This document shows positions 49,790 to 61,384 of a stretch of 64,000 bases of DNA, one piece after another. Source of the DNA: Pleurodeles waltl (Eukaryota; Chordata; Amphibia; Caudata; Salamandridae); NCBI RefSeq assembly GCF_031143425.1, contig NC_090444.1:1537280782-1537344781 (forward strand), given 5' to 3'. The notes under the pieces were generated by a model. The model saw only the letters and a program-made list of their open reading frames with translations, searched no databases and had not been told where the DNA came from. The number at the start of each line of letters is the position of its first letter. Positions within the stretch are counted from its first letter, which is position 1. The position numbers were made by a program, and so were the translations under genes.

Positions 49790-50575
49790 ACAAATGCAAT
49801 GGGGGTCATTAGTAGCGAGATTGAGAGTGTTGAGAGAGACCGGGGGAAGGGGTGCTAAGAAAGCTGTTTCATCAGCCCCAACACTCACTGACACCAGGGG
49901 CCCACGTTCCCCTTGTTCACTTGGAAATAATGAAACTACCTCAGACTCCACTCCATATGTCGATAATGACGACCTTGTAATTGACATCAACAATAGCCAG
50001 ATTAATTGCAATAGTCACATGTGCCCCCACACCTACAATAGAGGAAAACACTGAGAGGAAAACTGTCATACATTCAAAAAAGATTGTAAGTGCCAAGAAA
50101 CCCCAAGAGGCCACTGAAGCAGCAGATCCGCATAGGGGAAACAAGGGAGGGATCCCCTTGAGAAAGACTTGGCTTATATCTTGTTTACAACCACACTTGA
50201 GGCTGCCCATGCCAAACTTCTGGACCCAGAGGTAACCGCTCTTATGAGCACTGACTTTTCATTGAAAATGCTGATTGAGCAGGGAAATAGTAGTGGTGCC
50301 AGTATGGTTGCAAAAGCTGGCAACCTTTCACATATCAGAAATCACTCTACCCTGTTACACCCTGTGTAGGGACAAACACTGTCTAGGAGAATGGCAACCA
50401 GGGGCATCAAGGATCTCAGACACACTCTGGCTCTATCAAAACCTTTCCAATCTGGCAAAGTGTGCAAGAGGAGGCATGTGCAATAGGTCATACCCAGTCA
50501 AATGATTTCCAGCAGTTAATAGGAAAACTCCAGCAATCAACAAGAATACCCAGTGTGATATTAGCAGAGGGTCAT
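49790..50575 (+). pseudogene. Probable ORF1 remnant of the LINE (part 1, before the Gypsy insertion)
   Basis: Several overlapping frames (49794-50054, 49981-50235, 50169-50369, 50275-50505) read in the + direction with typical LINE ORF1-like composition, charged then basic, but no diagnostic domain. They end at the target site GTCAT (50571-50575). Frame sense appears to resume after the Gypsy element at 55907. Assignment rests on position: the endonuclease and RT of a LINE follow on the same strand, and removing the Gypsy insertion leaves a LINE of about 4.9 kb, a normal size. Confidence 0.45.
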
Positions 50576-50771
50576 TGTTGGGTTTGCCGCGCGACCATGT
50601 ATGGGATCTAGAAGGATTAGAACTTGGAATGTCAGGGGGTGGTTGAATGTTGCGGGGCAGTTGCGAGGAGGCAGCCGTGTGGGCGGATGGGAGTTGAGGC
50701 TGTATCGTCTTATCTTAAGAATAAAAGAAATACTTGAAGAAATCGTACCGCTGTGTCCGCCGTACTTTTCA
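50576..50771 (+). repeat. 5' LTR of Ty3/Gypsy element
   Basis: This 196-bp repeat starts TGTTGGG and ends CTTTTCA. A polyadenylation signal AATAAA lies at 50720-50725. Compared with the 3' LTR it lacks 19 bases near its start (after TGTTGGGT). The sequence directly after (GTGGCGACGAGGG) is where the primer-binding site should be; I cannot name the tRNA. Confidence 0.93.
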
Positions 50772-51085
50772 GTGGCGACGAGGGTTCTCCTGTTGACAGC
50801 CTCTTCTTCCGAGTACAGAAACTCTCTGTACAAGGTTCGGCCAAGTGTTCCGGTGCTGCCAGCCGTTTCAGCACACCGTCCGACAACCGAGACGTGCTGC
50901 TTGTGTGCCTTCTATCAAGTAACATCGCTGTGGCCACCGCGTTGGGTTTTTCCAGTGCAGCCGTACCTTGGCGATCATCCCAAACGCAGTAGGTGCATGT
51001 TTTTCTGGGGCTAGACCGCTGCATCCGCATCGCAGGGACTCTTCGGCGGCCATCTTTGAAGTATATTCTACTGTATTCTCAGCTT

Positions 51086-51349
51086 GCGTGTCACGGTGAC
51101 ACGCACACCTCGACGGCCATTTTACCAATACGGTTGTTTAACCGAGATAACATTTGGCAGCCATTTTAAGTGCACTATTCTCCAGTTCTGCACCTCACAT
51201 TGTTTTCAATCTTCTGTTTGTGTATCACGGTGATACGCACACCCCACGAACAGCTTAAATACTTTGTTGTTTTTGTTACGATCTGTATTTGTATGTAATC
51301 AGCACTTTTTGGAGGAAAATAATTAGCGTGCCTCGGTGACACGCACACC
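51086..51349 (+). promoter_or_regulatory. Three self-complementary motifs in the Gypsy leader
   Basis: Copies at 51086-51109, 51220-51243 and 51326-51349 each consist of a 9-base left arm, one G, a 9-base right arm and ACACC. Copy 1 is a perfect inverted repeat (GCGTGTCAC / GTGACACGC). Copy 2 changes one base in each arm at paired positions (GTGTATCAC / GTGATACGC), keeping a Watson-Crick pair, and has one G-T wobble. Copy 3 keeps seven of nine pairs. They lie in the 656-base leader between LTR and gag, where retroelements usually carry packaging and dimerisation signals; that role is inference. Confidence 0.6.
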
Positions 51350-51427
51350 TTTTACCTTCTGCTATCTCCTTCTACTGTCATTTGTTTTTAGTGGCAATTG
51401 ATATTCTTGTTCCTGTATTTTACCACT

Positions 51428-54400
51428 ATGCAGCAGTCCATCGCTCCTCCCTCTCCTTTTGTTCCTAATCCGGCCTTACAAGATGCAGATTGGGAGCAAT
51501 GGAAAGAGGCATTTGAGGCATATTTGGATGCCTTGGAGGGTGAAACCTTTACCCACAAAAGAAAATTTGCAATTTTAAGACATTGTTTGGGTAGTGAAGG
51601 GCGTAAAATTTTAAAGTATATTCCTAAAGTACCTGTATTAGCAATTGAAGGGGAGGGTGACGGTGTAGAGGATGAGTACCAAACAGCGATCAACTCGCTT
51701 GATTTGAGGTTTAAAAAATGCAGGAATGTCACTTTGGAAAGACATACATTTTACAAAAGGATCCAATCTGAAGGTGAATCTGTGTCCAGTTATGTAGGGG
51801 CTTTAAGACTTTTGGCTGTTTCTTCTGATTATAAAGAATTTGAAGAAGAAATGATAAAAGACCAGCTTGTGGAAAAAACTAATAATAAGAAAATACAGGA
51901 AGCACTACTATCCACCCCCAACTTAACTTTACAGAAAGCCTTAGAGATTGCCACCAGAATTGAGAGTACTGTGTCGTTCATGGAACAGATGTCAATCTCT
52001 GACAACAGGAACCAATCGCTGCGTTCAGAGGTAAAGACTAAACACAAAAATAGGAACATGAAGAGTGGGAGTGCACCTCAGCCTACAGGATGCAAGTCTG
52101 GGAAAAATGTATCAAAACCTTTAGAATGTTATAGGTGTGGTAGTACTACTCACTTAGGTAATGCTAAATTCTGTCCAGCCTTGGATAAGATGTGTGCCAA
52201 ATGTTACAAGAAAGGACATTTTGCGAGGGTATGTAAATCGAGCGTGACCAACAGTGCAGACAAACTTAACCACAAAGTTAAAAGTGTTGTTACAAATAAT
52301 TACTCTTCTTCTAGTAGCGAAGAAGGGGAAATATTCATGGTGTATGACAAAGAACCCCTGATTGGTGAAGTAAGGGATTCTGGTGCGAGAAGACCTTTGT
52401 GCTTGGTCGAGATAGATGGTGTTCAGGTTCACATGATGGCTGATTCAGGTTCACCATTCACACTCTTGAGCGAGACCAAGTGGAATGACTTGTTTAGAGT
52501 CCGAGGGGTCACCTTAAAACCTTCACTAATCCATCCCATTGGATATGGTGGGAAGCCAATCGATGTGGTTGGTGAATTCCAAGCGGTACTCAAATTCAAG
52601 GATAACTTTGCACCTGCCACAATTTACGTAGCCAAGGACGACACATGCCTTTTAGGATGGTGTGATCAGGGTAAATTAAAGCTGGTATTAGATCCAAATA
52701 ATCCTGAACAAGTTGTAATGAGAAATGAGTATTTGCAGGTGTCTTCAATCATGTGTGATAAATGGGAATCACGTTATCCAGAAATATTTAATAGTAATGT
52801 GGGTCTATTCAAGGGTTTTGCCCACAAGATTAAGATCAATAAGGATGCGCAACCAAAAGTACACAAGGTGCGGAAGGTTCCCCTCACTTTAAAAGATGAT
52901 TTTAAGATAGAATTAGACAAATTGTGTGCTCTAGACATAATTGAACCTATAGAGTCTTCGAATTGGGTCGCACCTGTAGTTTTGGCCCGCAAGGCGAATG
53001 GATCGTTGTGAATGTGTATGGACTTACGCGATCTAAACGACCAAATCTGGGTGGATCAGTACCCTCTACCCAATATCTCGGAAATGCTATCTTCTATTAA
53101 AGATGGTAAAGTATTTTCCTTACTCGATATGACATCTGCTTACCATCAAATTAGTCTGCATCCTAGCTCGAGACATTACACTGCCTTTATCACACCTTTT
53201 GGCTTATTTCAGTTCAAGCGTATGCCTTTTGGGTTGGCGTCTGCGTCAGCCGTATTTCAAAGAACAGTGGAGAGTATGTTTAAGGAGTTGAGTGGAGTGA
53301 TGGCATTTCAGGATGATATTTTAGTTTATGGTAAAGACATATTTGAGCATGACGAGAGACTAGGTTGTGTGCTAGATGTACTAAAATTGAAAGGCGTAAC
53401 TCTTAGTTCCGCTAAGTGACGATTTGGTGTGTCTGCTGTAAATTACTTAGGTTTCGAATTATCAGCTGAAGGTATCAAACCTAAAGTAAGTTTGGTTAAG
53501 GCCATTCAGGATTTTGTGTGTCCAGAAAATAAGGACCAATTGAGGTCTTTCATGGGGCTGATAGAGTTTTATGCCAGATTTGTACCAAATTGCTCGGAAA
53601 AGACTTATAACTTAAGGAATTTATTGAAGAAGAATGTAAAATTTATATGGGATGCTAATTGCAACCGTGAATTTGAGTGTGTGAAGCAAGAGATTACTCA
53701 TGCGATTCCCTTAAAACCCTTTGACACCAGGGATCATACTATCATAATGACAGATGCCAGCCAAAAAGGTTTGGGGGGCGTTTTATTACAAAGGAGAGAT
53801 GGTAAGGACGAAGTGGTAGCATTTGCGTCAAGAAGTTTGAAGGGTGCTGAAGCAACGTACTCAGTGATCGAACGTGAGGCTCTGGCATGTTGGTGGGGTG
53901 TCAATTATTTTAGACAGTTTGTCTGGGGTACTAGATTTACTGTTAGGACGGATCATAAGCCTGTAGTTCAACTTTTCACTGCCAAAGGTGCTGAGAAAGC
54001 CACTCCGAGGATTGCCAAGTGGCAATACAAATTGCGTGAGCACAATTTTAAGTTAGAATATGTACCAGGAAAAAAAAAACATTTGGCGTATTGTTTGTTC
54101 AGACTGTCCGGATCTGATTCTTCTGTAGAAATGTCTACAGAAATTGGTTCCAAGGAAGGCGATAATGACCTCGTAGTGTGTTCAGTTAATGAGCTTTTCG
54201 ATGGTGCGCTGAATGAACAGGAGTGGAGGGAGGCGTGTGAGACAGACCAGGATATGAAATCAGTTATGCATGCTGTAACCACGGGGTGGTCCTTGTGGTC
54301 TTCTAATGGTGAATTAAGAGACAAGTACAAACATGTTTTTGATGAGTTATCAGTAATCAATGGACTGTTATTTAGGTCAAGGCAGATAGTTGTACCGGAT

Positions 54401-55549
54401 AGTATGAGAAAGAGAGTTTTGAGTTTGGCGCACAAAGGTCACATTGGGATGCGAGCTATGAAGAGAAGGGTCAGAGAAGGATTTTGGAGGCCTGGTGTTG
54501 ACAAATGCATAGAGCATTTTGTGAGGGATTGCGTGTATTGTGCTGTCAGTGACAAGTCCCAAGTTACTGTGCCAAGCCCGATAGAAGCTGTCAGGGTTCC
54601 AGACAAACCCTGACGTAAGCTTGCAATAGATATTATTGGTCCGGTGAATTTGTCTTATGGGTCCCCAGATTATGGATTGGTGCTTATTGATTATTACAGC
54701 AGATGGCCGGAAGTAAAATTTGTTAAAGTTCCCGACTCTAACAATGTGATCCAGTGGTTGGAAAACATTTTCGCTAGGGAAGGTATTCCGGATGAGATCT
54801 TGACTGATAATGGACCTCAGTTTATATTGGCGCAATTTGAAAAGTTTTTGAAATTTTTGGGCATTAGACATACTAAAACGTCGTTGTACCATCCTCGAAG
54901 CAATGGACTTGTGGAAAGGTTCAACAGGGTCCTCAAGGATAGTATTCAGTTGTCCAAGTCTAATGGTCTACACTGCAAATCGGAGTTAGCAAAATTGTTA
55001 TGGGCAGTGCGTACCACGAACAATTCAGACACTCTAGTTTCACCCTTTGTCCTACTACGCGGCCGTATTCCATCTTCTAAGTTAACAAGAGAATGGATGG
55101 GTCGTTTTGGTGTGCCATGGCATAAAGTTGAAGGTGTTATGGAGAAACGTTCAGCTGCACAACAGAAATATATAACTAAGGTGGATACTAAACTTGCTGT
55201 TAGTTCAAACAAAGGGGGTCACATCTGTGACATTGATTGGAAAATAGGGGATCTAGTGAGAGTGAAATTTCCGAGAGTCATGGTGAAAGGCCAATCTAGA
55301 TTTAGTGACTGCAGGAAGATAATTCGAGTAGGAGATAGTGCCGTTAAGTTGGAGGATGGTAAATGGTGGAACAAGAACAAATTATCCTTGTCTAGTACGG
55401 TGAATAAAGCTGACGAGTGTTCCGGTAAATATGTCGAGCGCATTGGCATGCGTTCCTCTAGAACATGGAATTCACCTGTGAATCGTTGTAGGCGATCTAC
55501 TAGAAGAGTTAAACCACCTAAGAAACTCAATGATTATGCACTGATGTAA
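51428..55549 (+). pseudogene. gag-pol: gag-pol of Ty3/Gypsy element, one frame with three TGA stops
   Basis: The first in-frame ATG (51428) opens a 1373-codon frame without any frameshift. Gag is residues ~1-270 with two zinc knuckles: CX2CX4HX6C from ~234 and CX2CX4HX4C from ~256. The aspartic protease DSGSPFT is at ~339. RT has YHQISLHP, RMPFGLASA and a catalytic FQDD box at ~627. RNase H has TDAS (~776), ER(E)AL and TDHK. Integrase has an HHCC finger from ~1002 and a D-D-35-E triad at ~1068, 1127 and 1163. Stops are TGA at 53009, 53417 and 54611. The first precedes the MCMDLRDLN RT motif, the second follows RT, the third precedes the integrase core. Product would replicate and integrate the element; this copy cannot make it intact. 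Confidence 0.95.
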
Positions 55550-55674
55550 CTGTACTGAAATTAGCATGCATAGTTATTATAAGAACTGTTCGGTCATGTA
55601 TATTCACCAGATATGTCAAGACATGTAAACTATTTATGTTCTTTTGTTTATTGTCATTTTGTAAGTGTTGTTAT

Positions 55675-55687
55675 GAGGGAGGAGATA
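55675..55687 (+). promoter_or_regulatory. Polypurine tract
   Basis: GAGGGAGGAGATA lies directly before the 3' LTR, the expected site for priming plus-strand DNA synthesis. It is 12 purines in 13 bases. Confidence 0.85.
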
Positions 55688-55901
55688 TGTTGGGTATGTA
55701 CACATAAAATGCTCTGCCGCGCAACAATGTAGGGGATCTAGAAGGATTAGAACTTGGAATGTCAGGGGGTGGTTGAATGTTGCGGGGCAGTTGCGAGGAG
55801 GCAGCGGTGTGGGCGGACTGGAGTTGAGGCTGTATCGTCTTATATTAAGAATAAAAGAAATACTTGAAGAAATCGTACCGCTGTGTCCACCGTACTTTTC
55901 A
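55688..55901 (+). repeat. 3' LTR of Ty3/Gypsy element
   Basis: This 214-bp repeat starts TGTTGGGTATG and ends CTTTTCA. It is followed by the target duplication GTCAT (55902-55906). It contains an extra 19-base stretch near its start relative to the 5' LTR. The AATAAA signal is conserved. Confidence 0.93.
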
Positions 55902-55906
55902 GTCAT

Positions 55907-56439
55907 CCGACACTCAGAGTTCAGATCATAGATCCACTAACAGGGTACTCCAGCTGCCGCCTGAGGCCATGCCATTGCTAATAATCTTAAAGAACATGCC
56001 TGTCTTAAATCAAACCCAATCAGGAGGAAGACAACTAGCAATAGAAAAAAGTGTGCACTGGCTGACAGCAACATCGTCGAATATTTATAGTTGTGAGTTT
56101 CTATCCAGCAGCATAATCACTGTGCACCGGGTTCATTGGATAGGCTCATCTGATAAAAAGGAATTGGGCGATTGCATAGTGATTAACTTTAGACATTAAC
56201 ATCTTGTAAGGATGCTTTTTGAATACCTGTCCTGTATCCGTCCCTCCAATGGACGTATTACAGCAATCTCACTGAGTTACTTTTATAAAGCACCAAGCAT
56301 GACCACGTTTAAACCTTTTACCACAGATATTCAGTTTTTAGCCCTTTTGTGATTCCAAAATCTAACTGGTTTTCCCTTGGAACAAGTTGACTTACACCTG
56401 AGCTCAAGTTCCTCGTCAACTAGCCTCCTGCACACTGGC
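55907..56439 (+). pseudogene. Probable LINE ORF1 remnant (part 2) and inter-ORF region
   Basis: After the GTCAT duplication a 111-codon frame (55864-56199, the first part in the LTR) contains alternating charged and aliphatic residues, as in LINE ORF1 C-termini (HRVHWIGSSDKKELGDCIVI). The next ~240 bases have no long frame and lead into the endonuclease frame. The ORF1 identity is positional inference. Confidence 0.4.
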
Positions 56440-59400
56440 TGATTGGAGGGTATGTCTGTCAATCTTACCCCTGGTGCACAGCCCTTAGCCATGCACATAT
56501 CTTTGGTGGTGCCATCTTTGATCCACAGTCCTATTAATGATGATTTAAGAGAACCTGTCTCGGCAAATGATAGGTGCAATTTCGCCCTGGGAGCGACTAG
56601 GCAGACACAGGTTGCCTCAAATGCTGCCAATCCCATCATTACTGCATGTGTAGATGTTTTTGGGGCTGCCTCACAACACATGGGTTTTTACTCTGACTTT
56701 AAATGTCTGTTTTGGAATGTGGCTGGTCTTTCTAGCAAGCTGAGTTATACTGAATGGTTTGACACTATTAAGAACGTTGACATTGTTTGTTTACAGTAGA
56801 CCTGGCCCTCTGAGGTGGTGTTTATAAAAGTTTTTTTTTATCAATTCACAGTCCGGCAAAGCCCAAAATGGGGGGGAATCACAAAGGTGGTCTTTTAACT
56901 TTAATTAAACGACCTTGAGTGAGGTAGCTATAAAAACTTAACTTGAATTCCCCCACTATAAGATTATTATCCTCTTGGTCAAATCCAGGGATTTCAATGT
57001 GATTGTTAATTTTTATCATTACAATTTAATTTCCAGTAATATGGATTTATCAGCCAGTCTTGAGCAGTCACTTAGCATTATCATTACTGAACCTAAAGGG
57101 AATTTTATACTAATTTGGGGTGGCGATTTTAACTGTCAACTGTGTCCAATCTCTAAAAACATAAGCATGGAGGAGTGGGTTGTGATAGTGATCACTCGCA
57201 CTTTGAGCACAGCCCATGTGGAGATATTTTCAATTCAATTCTAAACAAGTATTTACTTCTTATTACAATTGATCTTGGAATACCCCCCACAATGGGCTAT
57301 GTAACTTTTACTGGTAGAGGCACCAGCAGCCTTAATGATTTTATTGCGTTGCCCAATCATTGTAGGAACTGAATTGTAGATTTTACAATATTGCCCAATT
57401 GTCTGAGCGATCATTATCCATTAGCCATTTCTCTTGATCTTCGATGTGAGAAACAGGGTATCACCTCCACTGTAACCAAACAACAAAGGTGTGCTTCGTA
57501 AATGGGCCTCTGTGGATGCAGAGTCTACCTTAATAGCTCTATTAGATAGGAGTATGGAATAGGTGATGGTATCTTTAGACACTGAGTCTGACCCCCAAGT
57601 GTGAATTGCAGCCTTTTTCAGGGATATGCCACAGTGTTGCCGGCTTTCTCTCTACTAAGGGCAAGTTTAAGGCCACAAAGCCACAGTGGTGGTTTGATAC
57701 CAAGTGCTCCGCAGCACACAAAGACCTTATTCTTTCTCTGAAACAGACTCCAAGGGACAGGGGGCTGGTAAGAACACGCAGGCTGTATTACAAGCAAGAG
57801 ATCGCACAGAGGAAGACCAATATTAGAAGCTTGGGGTAAACTGCATGAGGCATGTGTAAGAAATGACTTCTGGATCGTTTGGAAAACAGTAAGGGCCCTA
57901 TATTTTAGTGATTCCCATAATATCCTCATAGATGCTACGATTCCACCGGATAAATGGGCTAAGCATTTTTTTAAGGTTTATGGCAGTAATGATGGTGTTG
58001 GCTCCTGCAATCTTACTGTATTGGTTTACCCTTAGAGCAGTTTGGGGACACTGAGTCCCACACTGAACAAGGTAATATGTGCATTGGAACACAGTGTTAA
58101 GAATAAGGTGCAGGGCCCAGACTCAGTCCCAGTTGACCTTTTTATTGATAAGTTTGACTTCTGGGCACCACTTTTGACCAATGTACTGGGTTGTGCAGTT
58201 GACGTGGGCCCCCCTAAGTCATTGTGTAGCTCTATCAGAGTCCCCATTTTTAAAAAGGCGATAGAGCAGACCCTTTCTGTTATCACCATATGTCATTGCT
58301 TGATTCAGCTAGCAAAGTATTTGGGAGGATTCTGCTGAGTCAGCTGGAAACTTGGGTGGCAGAAAAGGTCTGTTTTTCTGATGTACAATATAGGTTTAGG
58401 AGGGGCCTCAGCACATTGACCAATGCCCCAATCTTCACCTTGTTGTTAGTAAATACACAGTGGGAAAAGCAGGGCTGTTTCTAACTAGCCTTCATGGACC
58501 TCACATCAGCCTTTGACTGGTAAACAGGGGTAAGCTGTGGCACAAAATGTTAGCCATAGGTGTAGATCATGCTCTGGTTTATTTTCTAGCTACCTTACAC
58601 AAAGGTGTAACTGATTGCATAAGATATGATGCCCATGGGTAGTGCATGGACCCCATAAAGATGAGAACCGGGGTAAGGAAGGCTCATGTGCTGGCACCTT
58701 TTTAGTTCTGTCTATATATTAATGATCTGGAAGTCTGGCTAAAAGATGGTGAGGAAGACGCACCAAAAGTAGGTATTAAAAGACTCCCCTCCCTGCTTTA
58801 CGCAGGCGACTGTGTTCTGATGTCAAGGACTGGTGTTGGCCTTCAGAAATTGCTGGACAAATTTGTCTCATTTAAGGATGATGTAGGTTTAAGGATCAAC
58901 TCAGCAAAATCCCATGGACGGTTGTGGGGAGGAGACATAATGGATTGAGTCTGCATTTTGTCTATGGAGAAAAAGTTGACTGAAGACCCGACTTTCCCTA
59001 TTTAGAAGTTTCTTTTGACTGCATAGGGATCTGGTCACATCTGATTAATGTGAAAAGGCTTTGGTTGGATCAAACCATTGAGGTACTCTTTAGATTTGTG
59101 GGGAAGCTGGGTTCCAAACCCCTGGACGTTATGATCACTACCTTTGAGGCGCGCTGTCGTTCTACTGTTAATTATGGGGCTGGAGCCTGGGGCTACTGTG
59201 ATGTCCAGAGCCTGTAAATTAAAGAGAATTTATTTTTGAGAAGGCTCTTGTCCATACCTAACAATACGCCTATCTTTTTATGTCATACTGAATTAGGCCT
59301 TTCGAAGGCCATGTTGGACTCACCCCAGTTATGTTGTGGCACTCAATTTGGTCAAAACAAGAGACTTTGCTTAATCAGTATATTGTAAATGACTGTATAT

Positions 59401-60070
59401 CCCAGACCATCCATCTAGTAGTGAATGGTTAAGATATGCTAGAGAGCAATTGGTGGCAATAGGGAGGCCTGATTGTTTTGATCATCCCCAGACCAGTGCA
59501 ACTACCCCTAGATGTAAAATAAAGCATGAATGACTGGCCCATTAAAAAACGAAAGCTGAGAACATGCAGTGATGGGAATAAAGCAGGAGGAGAGTTCTCT
59601 CTCTTTAGTGACTACAGACCACATCAAACCTTTTCTCTTGTTTCCATTCCAAACCCATGAAATATTCTATGTGGTAAGGTTTAGGTTCAATGCTGCCCAT
59701 CTTTTGGTATCATATCCCAGTAAGGCATGTTCTGACCCTGCCTTTGAACCTTGCCCCTATGATTCTTGTTCAGCTCAGTCTATGTTAAATTTTGTTTTCT
59801 TTTGCAATCTATACACTGAGCACAGAAGGACATTTTTACTTTCATTGCTAAGACGTTTGAACACTAGGAGGTGTAGACCAGCCCTGCTGCACCTCCAGCT
59901 TCTGCAAAATGAATATGTATGTCTGATAGCATACAAAGTTATTTCCACAGCTGTAACATTGGGGAAAATGGTGGGGAAATAGTTTGGTAATGTTCCAGGC
60001 AGTATGTTGTGTTTTTGTATTTTTATATTTTTACAGGATCCTTTTGTTCTTCTGAATAAAGATTGCCCCT
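56440..60070 (+). pseudogene. Non-LTR retrotransposon (LINE) ORF2: APE endonuclease + reverse transcriptase, decayed
   Basis: The endonuclease opens with KCLFWNVAGLSSKLS and DIVCLQ at about 56700-56800. Its C-terminal block SLNDFIALP...LSDHYPLAISLDL is near 57330-57440. RT shows VPIFKK (about 58240-58255), FRRGLST (58400), LAFMDLTSAFD (58480-58520) and LYAGD at about 58796-58810. In that box the catalytic YADD has become YAGD. A Cys-rich C-terminal stretch (CPYDSC...FFCNLYTEHRR) lies at 59755-59830, and AATAAAG at about 60054 marks the tail. Stops and shifts are numerous. The motif style suggests the CR1/L2/Jockey side rather than L1; the clade is not certain. The 5' half is separated by the Gypsy insertion. 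Confidence 0.8.
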
Positions 60071-61017
60071 GCAGATTGCAATTTAGATGAACATTCAATA
60101 TGCATTTGCACTTTTGCATTTCAAACCTTTTGTGTGTTTTTAAATTTGCTTGCATTTGTATGCTGTTTTATTGTCTTTTATGGTTTTTAACCGAATAAAG
60201 ATTTTTCTGACACTCTGGAATAATGCAATTGCTTCTGTGGACAGGAAGAATGTGCACCAAAGCAGCTTGGCTGTGATTATTTAACACAACATGCACTACC
60301 AACCAACCCATGCCAGATACCACTGTGTAATGATTTTTTAATGCGGTGCCCATCTAGGTTAGTAGGGAATCCACAGTTTATCATGCTTTGTTGTACCAGC
60401 CTTGCTGATACTGGTTACGTTAAGCACCCAATAATACTTTATAAGTTAAGGTCTAGATAGTTGCTTTTACTTTGACTGGGAAACAGTACTTAAATTCACA
60501 TTCAACTATTGAACATAAAAATGTACACGATGAAAATCAGACATCTCTAAACTAAACTCTGCTATATTAGAGATCTGTGTGGAAATGTCTCTCCACAGAT
60601 GGGGTTTGTCACAGATTCAAAATGTAAAACCCCTTCCTATTGCATTTGTCAGAGTTCATAATGTAAATGTATTTTGTATGAAATTACTTGTTGCCCCTCA
60701 AACCCCAATGTTTGCCCTGTTGTGCTGATCTTAAAACTACAAGCACTTTACTCTTCTAAAAAGGAGTACAGTGCTTGTGCTTCCCCTTTAAACATGGTAA
60801 ATTGGCTTATTGCTGATTGACACATTTAACTTGCCCACATGTCCCTAATAGCTGATGTAAAAAATGCACCAAGGGCCTGGAAGTTAAATGCCACCTTTGG
60901 ACTGGAACACTGATTGTAACATCCACAGAGTGGGGCTGTGAAACATGGCTTCAGTCCTACGATGTGTAGCCTGGCTGCAGCAGCCTAAACACCTGTTGTC
61001 AAACCTGTCAAAATACC
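60071..61017. other. Unassigned intergenic DNA
   Basis: A second AATAAAG-type signal near 60194 may be the true LINE end. Beyond it no gene or transposon end is seen before the hAT element's target site. Confidence 0.4.
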
Positions 61018-61025
61018 CTTGACGG

Positions 61026-61376
61026 CAGTGCTTGATTTGTAAAAAAAAACAGGGCTATCGTCAGGAGGCCACTTCCGATAACACCACCCATTACCATTTC
61101 CAGTGCTGCCAATTATAGTACAAACACAACTACTAACCATCATACTTTCTTCCAAGTGGGTTAAGGCTATTCCAGGCCCCCAAAGCTATAAAAATGTGTT
61201 GGGCAGCAGGTATTAGTCAGTTTTAATGTATATTGAATTTAAAACAACTGCTGTTGTGCTCATCCCTTAATAAGATAAACAGCACCACCATGTGGCAGAC
61301 TGCCATAGATGCCTATGTTGACAGGGTTAAGTGCAGGTGCCACCAATCCGAAACCACTTGTTCAAAATAAACACTA
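61026..61376. mobile_element. Non-autonomous hAT MITE, 351 bp (second copy)
   Basis: It starts CAGTGCTTGATTTGT and ends AAATAAACACTA, an inverted repeat weakened on the right side. Flanking 8-mers CTTGACGG (61018-61025) and CTTGACAG (61377-61384) match in seven of eight. Length (351 against 352) and left terminus agree with the 4677-5028 element, so both are probably one family. Internal similarity was only spot-checked. Confidence 0.6.
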
Positions 61377-61384
61377 CTTGACAG

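Larger units (their letters stand above)
50576..55901 (+). mobile_element. Complete Ty3/Gypsy LTR retrotransposon, recently decayed
   Basis: The 5' LTR (50576-50771) and 3' LTR (55688-55901) are near-identical and run TG...CA. They are flanked by identical GTCAT 5-mers (50571-50575 and 55902-55906). The order gag, protease, RT, RNase H, integrase defines Ty3/Gypsy; Ty1/Copia would have integrase before RT. Total length 5326 bp is standard. By eye the LTRs differ at about eight positions plus one 19-bp indel, so it is young compared with the 25.8-33.0 kb element. It interrupts a LINE. Mobilisation in its present form is unlikely because of three in-frame stops. Confidence 0.95.

Noticed and set aside
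53009..54613. Recoding (readthrough or selenocysteine) at the three TGA codons of gag-pol
   Set aside because: No element supporting recoding is visible, the positions lie inside conserved blocks rather than at a gag/pol border, and single point mutations in a dead copy are simpler. Kept only as a check in the findings.
51829..55530. Minus-strand open frames of up to 171 codons across the Gypsy element
   Set aside because: They are antisense shadows of the gag-pol frame and carry no motif of their own.
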